A stretch of 64,000 bases of DNA from Variovorax boronicumulans NBRC 103145 (GCF_001591345.1 NZ_BCUS01000013.1:17000-80999); one strand, 5' to 3'. Positions 34,758-44,207 are shown, counted from the stretch's first letter. The notes: a model not told the origin generated them from the letters alone. Numbers and translations are program-made.

Positions 34758-35222
34758 TCAGGGCTCCTGCGGCGCGGTGCCTTCGGATGGCGGCCGGTCG
34801 GCGGGCAACCTGCCCAGCCGCGACGAGGTCGCGCGCTCCGTGCGGATCTTTCGCAGCGTGTTCGTCAACGCCTGCGGGCTCGTGTTGAGCTGCCTCGCCG
34901 CCTTGGCCGGGCGCATGCCCTCGACCAGCACCAGCCGCGCGGCGGCGAGGGACGGGGTGGCCTGCAGGTGCAGCAGCTCGGCCACCTGCCAGAACTCGGC
35001 CGAGGTGAAGGTACCGAGGTCCGGCGGCAACGAGCGCGAAGGAACGGCCTGGCGTTTCTCGAAAACGCAGTGAGGCGCCGGGTCCATCTGCCCGACCCGC
35101 GCGACCAGGGCCTCGAGGTAGGCCTGCGTGGCGGGGGTGTTGGAAACCCAGTTCGAATGGATGACCAGCTTCGTCCCGTCGTCGGGGAACGTGTGCTCCC
35201 AGCTGACCCTCAACTCCGTCAT
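34758..35222 (-). CDS. TrfB/KorA-like DNA-binding protein
   Basis: A 154-residue protein whose residues about 75-125 (FTSAEFWQVAELL, then RLVLVEGMRPAKAARQLNTS) resemble the helix-turn-helix of TrfB/KorA, the global repressor of IncP plasmids. The N-terminal 70 residues are of unknown type and the C-terminus is disordered (Pro/Ser-rich). A plasmid-type regulator in a chromosomal setting suggests a remnant of a mobile element, or an adopted repressor. No ribosome site is obvious before ATG 35222. The resemblance is read by eye, so the family call is moderate. Confidence 0.6.
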   Translation of the reverse strand: MTELRVSWEHTFPDDGTKLVIHSNWVSNTPATQAYLEALVARVGQMDPAPHCVFEKRQAVPSRSLPPDLGTFTSAEFWQVAELLHLQATPSLAAARLVLVEGMRPAKAARQLNTSPQALTNTLRKIRTERATSSRLGRLPADRPPSEGTAPQEP

Positions 35223-35514
35223 GGCTGGCTGCGGAACGAGCGCATCGTGGGGCGGCTCGTTTCCATGTGATTTTTTTGCATTCGTGCAGTATGTCGCGAC
35301 AACTCGCGCATTCTTTTGTCGATGTCGCCAGTGTGACCGATGAAGGTGGGTTTTATCCCGGGTTTTCGGTGTAGGCGAATGGAAAGGTGGGCTGCCTCGC
35401 GACGATGTGGCACGCGATGCCCAGCGTCACCGGAGGCGAGCCAAGAAGGGCGCACGACCACGCGCCGCGCGCGGCCGGCGCGGCGGGGGCTGTCTTTCTT
35501 GCGGTCTGCCCGCC

Positions 35515-35724
35515 CTAGGCCGATGTGGCCGATGGCTGGGCGGATGCGGCCTGCGGTTGTTCCTGCGAGGTGTGGACCGGCGCGGGGGGGCCGCAGTCGT
35601 CCGGCATCTTGCGCGAGGTGCCTCTCACGAGGTGGCGGGGCACGTGGTGTGTCTTGATGAAAAGCGCCAGCGCCTCGCTGCGCGCGGGCTCGGAGACCGG
35701 TAGAAACATGTGCAAAGCGCTCAT
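35515..35724 (-). CDS. Small hypothetical protein (69 aa)
   Basis: A short frame in an otherwise empty stretch of about 670 bases (35223-35892). It begins MSALHMFLPVSEPARSEALA, with a possible amphipathic helix, and ends in a Gln/Ala/Ser-rich tail. No known family. GGAA lies upstream of the ATG. The rest of that gap shows no gene, RNA or repeat that I can support. Confidence 0.35.
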   Translation of the reverse strand: MSALHMFLPVSEPARSEALALFIKTHHVPRHLVRGTSRKMPDDCGPPAPVHTSQEQPQAASAQPSATSA

Positions 35725-35892
35725 GGTGTCGTTCCGTCGATGCCAGGCAGGAAGGCGGCGCACCCGCTTGTGCCGGGTGGCTGGCGACCCCTGGCATGGC
35801 CGCCCGGCAGGCATTATGGGCGCTTGAATCAACCCCGTTAACACCGATGTTTTCGGGCGCCCGCGGTGCCGATGCCCAGACGCCCCGGCCTG

Positions 35893-37098
35893 CTAGAACG
35901 CGTGGCGGATGCCGAAGTCGTAGCCCGTGGAGGTCTTCGGCGTGAGCCCCGCGCTCTGCACGAAGGCCGGGCCGCCCGTGGTGAGCGCCGCGCCGTTCTT
36001 GTTGCGCACGTGGCCCACGGTCGCGTACAGCGCGGTGCGCTTGGACAGGTTGTGCACGTAGCCCAGCGCCAGCTTGCCGGCCTTCGGGTTCTTCGCTGCG
36101 CCGAACGGTGCGCCGGTGTTGTCCTGGTCGTAGGTGACGTGCGAGTACGCGGCGCGGATCAGCCCGGCGCCGACGGGCACGGTGACGCCGACGACGTAGC
36201 CCTCGAGGTCCACCTTGCGCAGGCCGCCGCCGAGCGCGGGCTGCGCCAGGTCGCGCGCGTGCCGCGAGCGCGACCACTCGCCGAAGAGCTTGACGCTGCC
36301 GAAGTGGTACGAGGCGCCGAGGTTCATCGTCTTCACCGAGTCGGTGCTGCCTGCGTAGTAGTTGTCGGCGACCGTGCTGTCACCGTAGGCCACGGCCAGC
36401 TGCAGCGGTCCGCTCGCGTAGCCCAGTCGCCCGCCGATGTAGCGGCCTGCGCGAGAAGGCGCGACCGCGCCGGGGTTGCGCGCGCCGGTGACGGGATGCA
36501 CGCCCGGTGGCGTCGCGGTGCCGGGGTCGTAGCTGTCGCGCTCGTGCAGCGCGTACTGCAGTTGCCCGTGAAAGCCGCCGAGGTTCGGCGGCAGGAAGTA
36601 GCCGATGGAGTTGCTCGCCCGCACGTAGTTCGCGTTGCCCGCGAAGGCCGTGTTGGCCGCGAGGATCAGGTTGCCGCCGGCGCCGTTGGTGTTGATCGGG
36701 TCGAACAGCGTGTCGTTCCAGAAGGTCGGCGTGAAGTCGCGGCCCAGGCGGATCTCGCCGAAGCCGCCCGAGAGGCTCACGGTCGAGCGGCGCGAGAAGT
36801 TCGCGATGCCCATGGCACCGTCGTCGTTGGTGATCGGGGCTTCGAGCCAGAAGCTGGCGGCCAGGCCGCCGCCGAGGTCTTCGGTGCCACGAAAGCCCAG
36901 GCGGCTGGTGCTGTAGCCGGAGTGGCCGAGGGCGGTGCGGCGCACGGTCACGGCAGGCGTGAGGCCGCGCGGGTCTTCGGATCGGTTCGAATAGCTGCTG
37001 ACCATCGCATCGATCACGCCGAAGACGGTGACCGAGGATTGGGCGGATGCGGCACCGGCCAGGGAGACGGTGGCCAGGGCGATCAGGGATTTGTTCAT
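35893..37098 (-). CDS. Gram-negative porin
   Basis: A 401-residue outer-membrane trimeric porin of the betaproteobacterial OmpC-like family. The signal peptide is MNKSLIALATVSLAGAASA, followed by QSSVTVFGVIDAM, the typical first strand, and it ends in RHAF with a terminal Phe as required for outer-membrane insertion. The eyelet-loop part FWNDTLFDPINTNGAGG is variable. It lies 157 bases downstream of the amidohydrolase gene on the same strand, so it probably provides uptake for the same compound. ATG 37098 is the first Met of the signal peptide. Confidence 0.9.
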   Translation of the reverse strand: MNKSLIALATVSLAGAASAQSSVTVFGVIDAMVSSYSNRSEDPRGLTPAVTVRRTALGHSGYSTSRLGFRGTEDLGGGLAASFWLEAPITNDDGAMGIANFSRRSTVSLSGGFGEIRLGRDFTPTFWNDTLFDPINTNGAGGNLILAANTAFAGNANYVRASNSIGYFLPPNLGGFHGQLQYALHERDSYDPGTATPPGVHPVTGARNPGAVAPSRAGRYIGGRLGYASGPLQLAVAYGDSTVADNYYAGSTDSVKTMNLGASYHFGSVKLFGEWSRSRHARDLAQPALGGGLRKVDLEGYVVGVTVPVGAGLIRAAYSHVTYDQDNTGAPFGAAKNPKAGKLALGYVHNLSKRTALYATVGHVRNKNGAALTTGGPAFVQSAGLTPKTSTGYDFGIRHAF

Positions 37099-37228
37099 CG
37101 CGTGGATTCCAGAAAGTGGGAGGGCGCAGGACGAGCGGCGCCACGACAGCCCGGGAACGGGCTGCACGGAGGTGTTCAGTGAGCAGGGGTGGAGAGGGCG
37201 TGCGCGACGAGAACGTTGCGCAGCGCCT

Positions 37229-37247
37229 GCAGGCCGGGGCGGCCTGC
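37229..37247 (-). terminator. Perfect hairpin between amidohydrolase and porin genes
   Basis: GCAGGCCG, 3-base loop, CGGCCTGC (8-bp stem), 8 bases after the amidohydrolase stop on the minus strand. No U-run follows. It may stabilise the upstream message 3' end or lower porin expression. Confidence 0.4.
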
Positions 37248-37255
37248 GCGACGCG

Positions 37256-38833
37256 CTAGGTCGTGAAGGTGATGCTGGCCTGCTGCGGCCCGATGCGCTG
37301 CTGCGCCGCCACCTGCTGGGCCTTGAGCTTCGCCCAGTCGACGCCGAGCATCTTCCCGTGCCGCTTGCGCGCGGTGCCGGCGACCCACACGCTGTCGATG
37401 TCGGCCTGCGATGCGAAGTTCATCACCCGGTCGGCCAGGCTGCCCAGCATGGCGAAGCCGATGCGGTCGGTGCGCAGCAGCACCAGGTCGGCGCGCTTGC
37501 CGACCGTGAGGCTGCCCGTGACGTTGCCCAGCCGCACGGCTTTGGCACCGAGTGCGGTGGCGAAGTCGAGCGTGTCTTCCGATTTGTAGTCGCGCACGAT
37601 CTCGCGCCCCTCGGGCTCGAGAAAGAGGCTGAGGAACGCGCAGCGCACGTGCTCGAAGTAGTCCTGCTGCAGCACCGAGTTCACGTCGATGCCGATGCCG
37701 GTGGCCACGCCGGCGTGGCGCGCGCGGCCGTGCGCGGAGGCCATGAGGTGCGGCGTCATCATGTAGGGGAACTCGCCGACCACCGTGGCGCAGAGCATGC
37801 CGCCGGTGTCGCGCAGCATCTTGAGCTCATCGTCGGTGAGACGGTTGCCGTGCGACGCGTGGTAGTCGGGCCCGAGCAGCCCCGCCTCATGCAGGTCGAC
37901 GATGCCGGAGCCGCGGTGCCCGATGGTGCCGGCGGGCTGCGGCTGCGCCGTCTTGTGCACGTGCGCGGCAATCATCTTCACGCCAGTGGCGCGGGCGCGT
38001 TCCCATTCCTTGCGCACCTCGGCCACGGGGCGGCCGGTGGCGTTCGAGGGCGCCAGGCCCAGCTGCAGCAGGCCGTTGCTGTCGGAGAACAACTCCTTCT
38101 GCAGGCGCTCGACGGTCTTCCAGTTGGTTTCGGTGGTCGTGTTGAGGTCGGCATGCACGCGGGCCGTCGAGATCGTCGAGCCCGGTCCGAAGGCGGTTGC
38201 GCGCCCGAGCTGGAAGGTGAACCAGCCGGCCACGCCCGAGTCCTTGACGCCGCGCGCGGCGGCCAGCGCTTTTTCTTCGGTGGGCTGGCCGTGCGCGTAG
38301 TCGAGCACGGTGGTCACGCCCGCGTCGATGGCCTGCAGGCCGCCGATCAGTTCCGCAAGGTAGTTGTCCTCGGGCGTCATGCAGGCCATGGTGCGCCGCT
38401 GCCAGCCGATGTAGCCCTTGGCGTAGGCATTGGGTTCGGCCTTGACGATGCGCCCTGCATCCAGGCCATGCCACATGTGGCGGTGGCCGTCGATCATGCC
38501 GGGCATCAGGATCATGCCGCGCGCCTCGATCACCTCGGCATCGCCGGCGGGCAGGCGCTTGCCGATGGCGGCGATCTTGCCGTTCTCGACCAGCACGTCG
38601 GTCGCCTGCAGCTCCTTGTTCAGCGGGTCCATCGTGAGCAGGTCGGCGCCGCGAATCAGCGTACGTCGCGCGGGGCCGCGTGGCGACGCAGCGGGCTTCG
38701 GCGTTTGCGCCATCGCCTGCGGCGCAAAGGCCGCTGCGGCGGCAGCGCCGGCCGACAGTCCGAGGAAAGCCTTGCGGGTCAATCCGGCCGGTGGCGCCGA
38801 GCCCGAGGGCGGGGCGATCTTGGGTGGGGTCAT
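37256..38833 (-). CDS. Amidohydrolase, ATZ/TRZ type, exported
   Basis: A 525-residue metal-dependent hydrolase. The N-terminus has TRKAFLGLSAGAAAAAAFA, a Tat-like signal (an RK pair followed by a hydrophobic stretch), so it may be exported folded. The metal site begins with DGHRHMW (HxH), and later His/Asp residues lie in the KMIAAHVHK and GIGIDVN segments of the barrel. It is paralogous to the gene at 39964, sharing DNYLAELIGGLQAID. Divergent from the LysR gene at 38934, its promoter region is one copy of an inverted repeat pair. Substrate unknown; a cyclic amide or ether is plausible in this catabolic cluster. Confidence 0.85.
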   Translation of the reverse strand: MTPPKIAPPSGSAPPAGLTRKAFLGLSAGAAAAAAFAPQAMAQTPKPAASPRGPARRTLIRGADLLTMDPLNKELQATDVLVENGKIAAIGKRLPAGDAEVIEARGMILMPGMIDGHRHMWHGLDAGRIVKAEPNAYAKGYIGWQRRTMACMTPEDNYLAELIGGLQAIDAGVTTVLDYAHGQPTEEKALAAARGVKDSGVAGWFTFQLGRATAFGPGSTISTARVHADLNTTTETNWKTVERLQKELFSDSNGLLQLGLAPSNATGRPVAEVRKEWERARATGVKMIAAHVHKTAQPQPAGTIGHRGSGIVDLHEAGLLGPDYHASHGNRLTDDELKMLRDTGGMLCATVVGEFPYMMTPHLMASAHGRARHAGVATGIGIDVNSVLQQDYFEHVRCAFLSLFLEPEGREIVRDYKSEDTLDFATALGAKAVRLGNVTGSLTVGKRADLVLLRTDRIGFAMLGSLADRVMNFASQADIDSVWVAGTARKRHGKMLGVDWAKLKAQQVAAQQRIGPQQASITFTT

Positions 38834-38855
38834 GTCTCGTTCCGTGGTTGTAAGA

Positions 38856-38936
38856 GTCCGAGGATGTTGACATTTTCATTTTTGACAATAAACATCGCCC
38901 GAAGAAAAAACTGTTTTCCTGAGAGGAAAGAATATG
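38856..38936 (+). repeat. Regulatory repeat, copy A, between amidohydrolase 1 and lysR
   Basis: The 81 bases from GTCCGAGGATG to the lysR ATG recur in inverted orientation at 39859-39941 with about 80% identity and only a 2-base indel. Conserved blocks are GTCCGAGGATG, TGAC, TTTTC, CAATAAAC and GAGGAAA. It holds the divergent promoters of the amidohydrolase and LysR genes. Confidence 0.85.
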
Positions 38937-39863
38937 GACCGCCTCACGGCCATGTGTGTGTTCCGCAAGGTGGTCGAGCGCGGCAGTTTCACGGTCGCCG
39001 CCGAGCAGATGCGCATGTCCAACGCCTCGGTGAGCAAGTACGTGGCGGCGCTCGAAAACCACATCGGCACGCCGCTGCTGGCGCGCACCACGCGGCGCAT
39101 CAACCTCACCGACGCCGGGCGCAGCTACTACGACAAGTGCGTGCGCATCCTCGATGACGTGGAGGAGGCCGAGAAGTCCGCCGGCCAGCTGCAGACCACG
39201 CCGCGCGGCCTGCTGAAAGTGCGCGCGCCGGTGTCGCTCGGCACGGCGCACCTGGGCCGCACGGTGGCGGATTTCCTGGCCGGCTTCCCCGAGGTGACGA
39301 TCGACATGACGCTCAACGACCGCTTCGTCGACCCGGCGGAAGAGGGCGTCGACGTGGCGCTGTTCATCGCCGACCATGTGAAGGACGCGACCGGTGCCAC
39401 CCGCGCCATCGCGAAGATGCCGCGCATGCTGGTCGCTGCGCCGGCCTACCTTGCAGCGCGCGGCGCGCCTGATGTGCCGGCGGATCTCGTGCGCCACAAC
39501 TGCCTGATCTACACGCGCGGCCAGACGCCCGACGAGTGGCGCTTCAGCGAAGGCGGGAGCGAGCGCGTGGTGCGCGTCGGCGGCAACTGCCGCTGCAACA
39601 ACAGCCTGGTGCTGCGCGAGGCGCTGCTGGCCGGCGCAGGGATCGGCTTGCTGCCGGCGTTCCTCGTGACGGCCCACCTCGCCGACGGCAACCTGCACAC
39701 CGTGCTGCCCGGCGTGGTGCCCGAGCCGCGCACGCTGTTCGCCGTGTTCCCGCAGCCGCGCCGCCCGTCGCCGAAGGTGCGCGAATTCGTGAACTTCGTG
39801 GCGCGCAGCTTTGCCGCGGACAGCCAGTGGCAGCTCGAAGCCGACGACGCGGCCGTGGCATAG
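38934..39863 (+). CDS. LysR-family regulator (CrgA-like)
   Basis: A 309-residue regulator whose N-terminal HTH (MDRLTAMCVFRKVVERGSFT, MSNASVSKYVAALE, residues 1-45) is of the CrgA/DsdC-like branch with a short first helix. The effector domain follows from about residue 90 and ends with a usual C-terminal stretch. GAGGAAAG precedes the ATG. It lies between the two paralogous amidohydrolase genes, whose upstream regions carry the same inverted sequence, so it probably controls both. The ligand would be their substrate or product. Confidence 0.92.
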   Translation: MDRLTAMCVFRKVVERGSFTVAAEQMRMSNASVSKYVAALENHIGTPLLARTTRRINLTDAGRSYYDKCVRILDDVEEAEKSAGQLQTTPRGLLKVRAPVSLGTAHLGRTVADFLAGFPEVTIDMTLNDRFVDPAEEGVDVALFIADHVKDATGATRAIAKMPRMLVAAPAYLAARGAPDVPADLVRHNCLIYTRGQTPDEWRFSEGGSERVVRVGGNCRCNNSLVLREALLAGAGIGLLPAFLVTAHLADGNLHTVLPGVVPEPRTLFAVFPQPRRPSPKVREFVNFVARSFAADSQWQLEADDAAVA

Positions 39864-39941
39864 ATTTTTTCCTCCCAAGAAATCATTTCTTTCTTTGGAC
39901 GCCGTTTATTGATCGAAACGAAAACGTCAGCATCCTCGGAC
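39859..39941 (-). repeat. Regulatory repeat, copy B, in front of amidohydrolase 2
   Basis: Minus-strand copy of 38856-38936. It starts with GTCCGAGGATG 23 bases before the second amidohydrolase ATG and ends inside the last codon of the LysR gene, where GAGGAAAAAATCTATG still shows the ribosome site and start of a lost LysR copy, now antisense to the 3' end of the real gene. Confidence 0.85.
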
Positions 39942-39963
39942 CCTTTGAAACCCCGAGTGAGAC

Positions 39964-41381
39964 ATGACGCATACCCTGATCAAGAACGCCAGCATCCTGA
40001 CGCGAGACCCTAAGCTCGGAGACCTGCACGGCAGTGACCTGCTGATCGACGGCGACCGCATTGCCGCCGTCGGCCCGAACCTGCAGGCGCCACCCGACGC
40101 CGAGGTCATCGATGCGAAAGGCATGGTGCTCATGCCGGGCCTGATCGACGGCCACCGCCACGTCTGGGAAATCATCGACATGGGCCGCCTGGTCAAGACG
40201 CGCCCGGCCGAGTACGCGCCGTACTACCAACAGTGGAAGATGCGCACCATCGTCTCGATGACGCCCGAGGACAACTACCTCGCCGAACTGATCGGCGGCC
40301 TGCAGGCCATCGACTCCGGCGTGACCACCGTGCTCGACTACGCGCACGGCCAGCCCAGCGAAGACCGCGCCATGGCCGCCGCGCAGGGTCTGCGCGACTC
40401 CGGCATTGCCGGCTGGTTCGCGTTCCAGCTCGGCGTGTCGTCTTCGTACAAGCCGGGCGATACCGTGTCGCTGGCCAAGGCCGACGGCGAGCGCATCGCC
40501 ATGACCAACGAGTCGCACTGGAAGACCGCCGAACGGCTGCAGAAGGAACTGTTCTCCGACAGCACGGCCCTGTTGCAGCTCGGCCTGGCACCGAGCGGCA
40601 ACAACGGCAGCCGCATTGAGGACATCCGCAAGGAATGGACGCGTGCGCGCGGCATGGGCGTGAAGATGCTCGCGGCCCACATCCACAAGCCCGAGCAACC
40701 GCACGCCCCGGGCGTGATGGGCCACCGCGATTCGGGCATGCCCGACCTGTACGAAGCCGGCCTGCTCGGCCCCGACTACCAGGCCACCCACGCCAACCGG
40801 CTCACGTCGGACGAGCTGAAGATGCTGCGCGACACCGGCGGCATGATCTGCGCGACCGCGATGGGCGAGTTCCCGTACGTGATGTCGCCGAGCAAGGGCC
40901 CGTCGGTGCACGGGCGCGCACGCGCGGCCGGCGTGCCCACGGGCATGGGCATCGACATCTCGCTGGCGCTCACGGGTGATTACTTCGAGCACATCCGCGC
41001 CACGTTCTGGAGTCTGTACCTCGACCCCGAGTGCCGCGGGTACGTCGGCCGGTACACGTCGGAAGACATCCTGGACTTCGCCACCTCGATGGGCGCGCAG
41101 GCCGTGCGACTGGGCGGCGTGACGGGCACCATCACCGTCGGCAAGCGCGCCGACCTCGTGCTGCTGAGCACCACCGCATCGGCTTCGGCATGGCCGGCAG
41201 CCTCGCGGACCGCGTCGTCACCTTCGCCGGCACGCCCGACGTCGACAGCGTGTGGATCGCCGGCAAGGCACGCAAGCGGCACGGCAAGATGCTCGGTGTC
41301 GATTGGGCGAACCTCAAGGCCCGGCTGGTGGAAGCGCAAGAGCGCGTGGGGGCACGGGCCGCCAGCATCAAGTTCGTCTGA
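39964..41381 (+). pseudogene. Amidohydrolase 2, frameshifted near its 3' end
   Basis: A paralogue of the amidohydrolase at 37256-38833, without its signal peptide, starting MTHTLIKNASILTRDPK. The metal site DGHRHVW is intact, and the sequence matches the paralogue up to KRADLVLL at about 41165. After AGCACC a base is missing: the continuation RIGFGMAGSLADRV to HGKMLGVDW lies in the next frame and ends at 41381. Unshifted, the frame would run to 41592 into the Bug gene with a meaningless tail. The loss of one base near 41172 is enough to explain it. Either the gene is broken or there is a sequencing error; the rest is well kept, so I lean to a recent event. The upstream region is repeat copy B. 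Confidence 0.82.
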
Positions 41382-41419
41382 GGCGCTGAGGCCGCACGCC
41401 CGATCCTCTGAACTCCATC

Positions 41420-42397
41420 ATGAAAAAAATACTGAGACTCTTCGCGTTCGCCGCGCTGCAATTGGGCGCCGTGGCATCGCACGCGCAAGCCGCCGACAGC
41501 TGGCCGAACCGGCCGGTGCGCATCGTGCACGGCTTTGCGCCGGGCGGTCCCATCGACCACCTGGCGCGCCTGCTGGCTGCGCAGTTCCATGAGCACTTCA
41601 AGCAGTCGGCCATCGTCGAGGCCAAGCCGGGCGCGGGCGGCACCATGGCCGCGCGCTACGTGGCGCGCAGTGCACCCGACGGCTACACGCTCTTTCTCAT
41701 GGCCTCCGGCCATGCGGCGGCGCCCAGCCTGTACGGCGCGTTGCCCTACGACGCGGTGAACGACTTCACCATGATCTCGATGGTGGCGCAGAGCCCGTTC
41801 GCGATCATCGCCAACCCCAACGCGAAGTTCGCCACCGTGCAGGAGCTGATGAAGAAGGCCAAGGCCGCGCCCGGCACCATCGACTACGGCTCGGGTGGCA
41901 ACGGCAGCGGCATGCACCTGGCCGCGGCGCTGCTGCAGTCGCGGGCGGGCGTGCGCTTCAACCACGTGCCCTACCGCGGCGGCAGCGCCACCGCGCTGGC
42001 GGTGGTGAGCGGCGAGGTGCCGATCATCGTCACGTCGATGGCCGGCATGAGCGCCTACATCGACAGCGGCAAGGTCAAGCCGCTGGCCGTGACCTCGCGC
42101 CAGCGCTTCGCGCTGTACCCCGACGTGCCGACCATTGCAGAAACCGTGTTGCCCGACTTCGACGTGACCGCCTGGTATGCCCTGGGTGGGCCGAAGAACC
42201 TGCCGCCGGCCATCGTCGCGAAGCTCGCCGAGATGGTGCGCGTCACGCTCAAGCGCCCCGAGGTGGCTGAAGGCCTGCGGCTGCAGGCGGCCGATGCGTG
42301 GTCCACCACGCCGGCCGAGGCGCAAGCCTTCGTCGCGAAGGAAGTGACGCGCTGGACCCAGGTGGTCCGCGACGAGAAGATCTCGGCGCAGAACTGA
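41420..42397 (+). CDS. Bug-family tricarboxylate-type substrate-binding protein
   Basis: A periplasmic binding protein of the Bug/TctC family, 325 residues. Signal peptide MKKILRLFAFAALQLGAVASHA, then WPNRPVRIVHGFAPGGPIDHLARLLA, the family start. The characteristic PGAGGTMAARYVA and APDGYTLFLMASG segments follow. It lies 38 bases after the frameshifted amidohydrolase and is probably co-transcribed with it. No TctA/TctB genes are nearby, as is common for Bug proteins in this group. The ligand may be the amidohydrolase substrate. Confidence 0.9.
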   Translation: MKKILRLFAFAALQLGAVASHAQAADSWPNRPVRIVHGFAPGGPIDHLARLLAAQFHEHFKQSAIVEAKPGAGGTMAARYVARSAPDGYTLFLMASGHAAAPSLYGALPYDAVNDFTMISMVAQSPFAIIANPNAKFATVQELMKKAKAAPGTIDYGSGGNGSGMHLAAALLQSRAGVRFNHVPYRGGSATALAVVSGEVPIIVTSMAGMSAYIDSGKVKPLAVTSRQRFALYPDVPTIAETVLPDFDVTAWYALGGPKNLPPAIVAKLAEMVRVTLKRPEVAEGLRLQAADAWSTTPAEAQAFVAKEVTRWTQVVRDEKISAQN

Positions 42398-42431
42398 GAC
42401 GCGGCCGGCCATGCGCTCCGAGGGCAACCGA

Positions 42432-44207
42432 TCAATGGCGAGCTGGCACGCCTTCGGCTTCGTCGCCGTGGTCGTGCAGGTGGCCGACGGCCTTCAGCAC
42501 GCGCGCATCGGTGCGCGGCGGCAACGCAGTGCCGTGGTGCTGCGCCACGTGCACGGGCTTGCCGTCGACGAAGGTCAGCACGGAGCGGATCTGGTGGATG
42601 TCGTCGGGCGCCACGGTGAGGAAGGGCGCGTCGAGCACCGCGAAGTCCGCGAGCTTGCCGGCCGTCAGCGAACCGCGATGCGGCTCGCTGAAGGTGAGCC
42701 ACGCGGCGTTGGCCGTGTACAGGCGCAAGGCTTCCTCGCGCGTGAGCAGGAGGTCGGCGCGGCGCTGCACGGCGCCTCCGACGGCGCGGCCCGTCACGTG
42801 GTACTCGATGGCGCGCCACACGTTGATCACACCGACGCGCGTGGAATCGGTGCCGCCGGCCACCCTCAGGCCCTTTTGCAGCGCCAGCCGCGTGGGCGGC
42901 GAGGCCTGCGCGGCCTCGGCACCATGGGCCTTCTGGATCGCCGGCGCCTCGAAGTACGGACCCATCTGCACCGTGTACGCCATGCCCAGCTTGCGCATGC
43001 GTTCGAAGGTCTGTTCGGAGCCCGTGTTGATGTGCGTGATGGCCCATCGCAGGTCCTTGAAGGGACGCGTCTGCGCGACCTTCTCGAGCACATCGAGGAT
43101 GGCTTTCGCGCCGTCTTCGGTGTAGGCGTGGATCTCCAGCGGATAGCGGCGCTCGGCCGCGAACAGCGCGGCCCGGGCCAGCTCGTCGCGTGCGGAGGGC
43201 GGCGGGTTGAAGCCCGCGCTCATGCGCACGCCATCGTTCATGTCGAAGGCCAGCACTTCGCCCACGCCGAGAAAGCGCAGCATGTCGTCGCCGAACAGCG
43301 GCGGCAGGTAGGCCAGGCTGGTCTGGAACCAGGCGGTCTCGTTGCCGGGCGCGAGGGCCGATGCGCGGTAGGCGACGCGCACAGTCAGCGCCTTGTCGCG
43401 CCACAGCGAGAACAGCGGGCTGTAGATCGCGTGGTCGCCCGCGGCCGGGTCGACGACGCCGGTCACGCCCAGGCGGTTGAGCTCGCGGAAGAAGGCCTGC
43501 AGGCTGGCGCGGTTCTCGGTTTCGGGGCGCGCGCTGATGCGAGCGAACAGCGCAGAGAAGGGGCCGATGCCGCCGAGCAGCTTGCCGGTGGCTCGGCCTT
43601 GCGCATCGCGTTCGACCGTGATGCCGGGCGGCAGGTCGGCGCCGGTGTCCAGCCCCAGCACGTCGATCGCCTGGCGGTTGACGACGGCGTAGTCGTACAG
43701 GTACTGCACGTAGGCCGGGTTGTGGGGCAGTGCGGTGCTCAGGTCCTGCGGCGTCGGCGCGCGCTGCTCGGCGAACTGCGCCGGATGCCACGCGCCCATC
43801 ACCGCGATCCATCGGCCGGGCCCGCGCTTCGTCGCCTCTTGCGCGAGCTGGTCGAGCGCGCCGGACAGCGTGGTCTGTTCGTACCAGTAGCTCTCGAAGG
43901 TGAAACCCTGGCCGCCGCGGATGGCGTGGATGTGCGCATCGATGAGGCCAGGGACCACCGTCTTGCCGCCCAGGTCGATGACGCGGGTGTGCGCGGTGCG
44001 CAGTTTGCGGATGGCGGTGTTCGAGCCCACCGCGATGATGCGGTTGCCGCGCACCGCGAGCGCCTGCGCGCGGGGCTTCGCCGGGTCCATCGTGAGGAGC
44101 TCGCCGTTGAGCAGCAGGGTGTCGGCAGCCTGCGCCACAGGCAGCCACAGCAGCGCGAGCGTCGCAGCGGCGGCCGCGACGAGCCGTGGTCGTATCGGTC
44201 GTTTCAT
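42432..44207 (-). CDS. YtcJ-like amidohydrolase (Amidohydro_3), exported
   Basis: A 591-residue metal-dependent hydrolase of the Amidohydro_3/YtcJ family, unrelated at detail level to the two amidohydrolases upstream. A signal peptide covers residues 1-27 (LVAAAAATLALLWLPVAQA). Metal-site motifs DAHIHAIRGG, the HINTGSEQ segment and GGTDSTRV are present in the right order. It is the last gene of the seven-gene minus-strand operon that starts at the cupin gene (50033), 9 bases after the porin gene. Its 3' end ends near the oppositely oriented Bug gene. Substrate unknown; family members cleave N-substituted amides and related bonds. Confidence 0.88.
   Translation of the reverse strand: MKRPIRPRLVAAAAATLALLWLPVAQAADTLLLNGELLTMDPAKPRAQALAVRGNRIIAVGSNTAIRKLRTAHTRVIDLGGKTVVPGLIDAHIHAIRGGQGFTFESYWYEQTTLSGALDQLAQEATKRGPGRWIAVMGAWHPAQFAEQRAPTPQDLSTALPHNPAYVQYLYDYAVVNRQAIDVLGLDTGADLPPGITVERDAQGRATGKLLGGIGPFSALFARISARPETENRASLQAFFRELNRLGVTGVVDPAAGDHAIYSPLFSLWRDKALTVRVAYRASALAPGNETAWFQTSLAYLPPLFGDDMLRFLGVGEVLAFDMNDGVRMSAGFNPPPSARDELARAALFAAERRYPLEIHAYTEDGAKAILDVLEKVAQTRPFKDLRWAITHINTGSEQTFERMRKLGMAYTVQMGPYFEAPAIQKAHGAEAAQASPPTRLALQKGLRVAGGTDSTRVGVINVWRAIEYHVTGRAVGGAVQRRADLLLTREEALRLYTANAAWLTFSEPHRGSLTAGKLADFAVLDAPFLTVAPDDIHQIRSVLTFVDGKPVHVAQHHGTALPPRTDARVLKAVGHLHDHGDEAEGVPARH

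Noticed and set aside
36380..37144. Minus-strand frame of 254 codons within the porin gene
   Set aside because: Arg/Pro-rich shadow of the porin, whose signal peptide and terminal Phe are clear.
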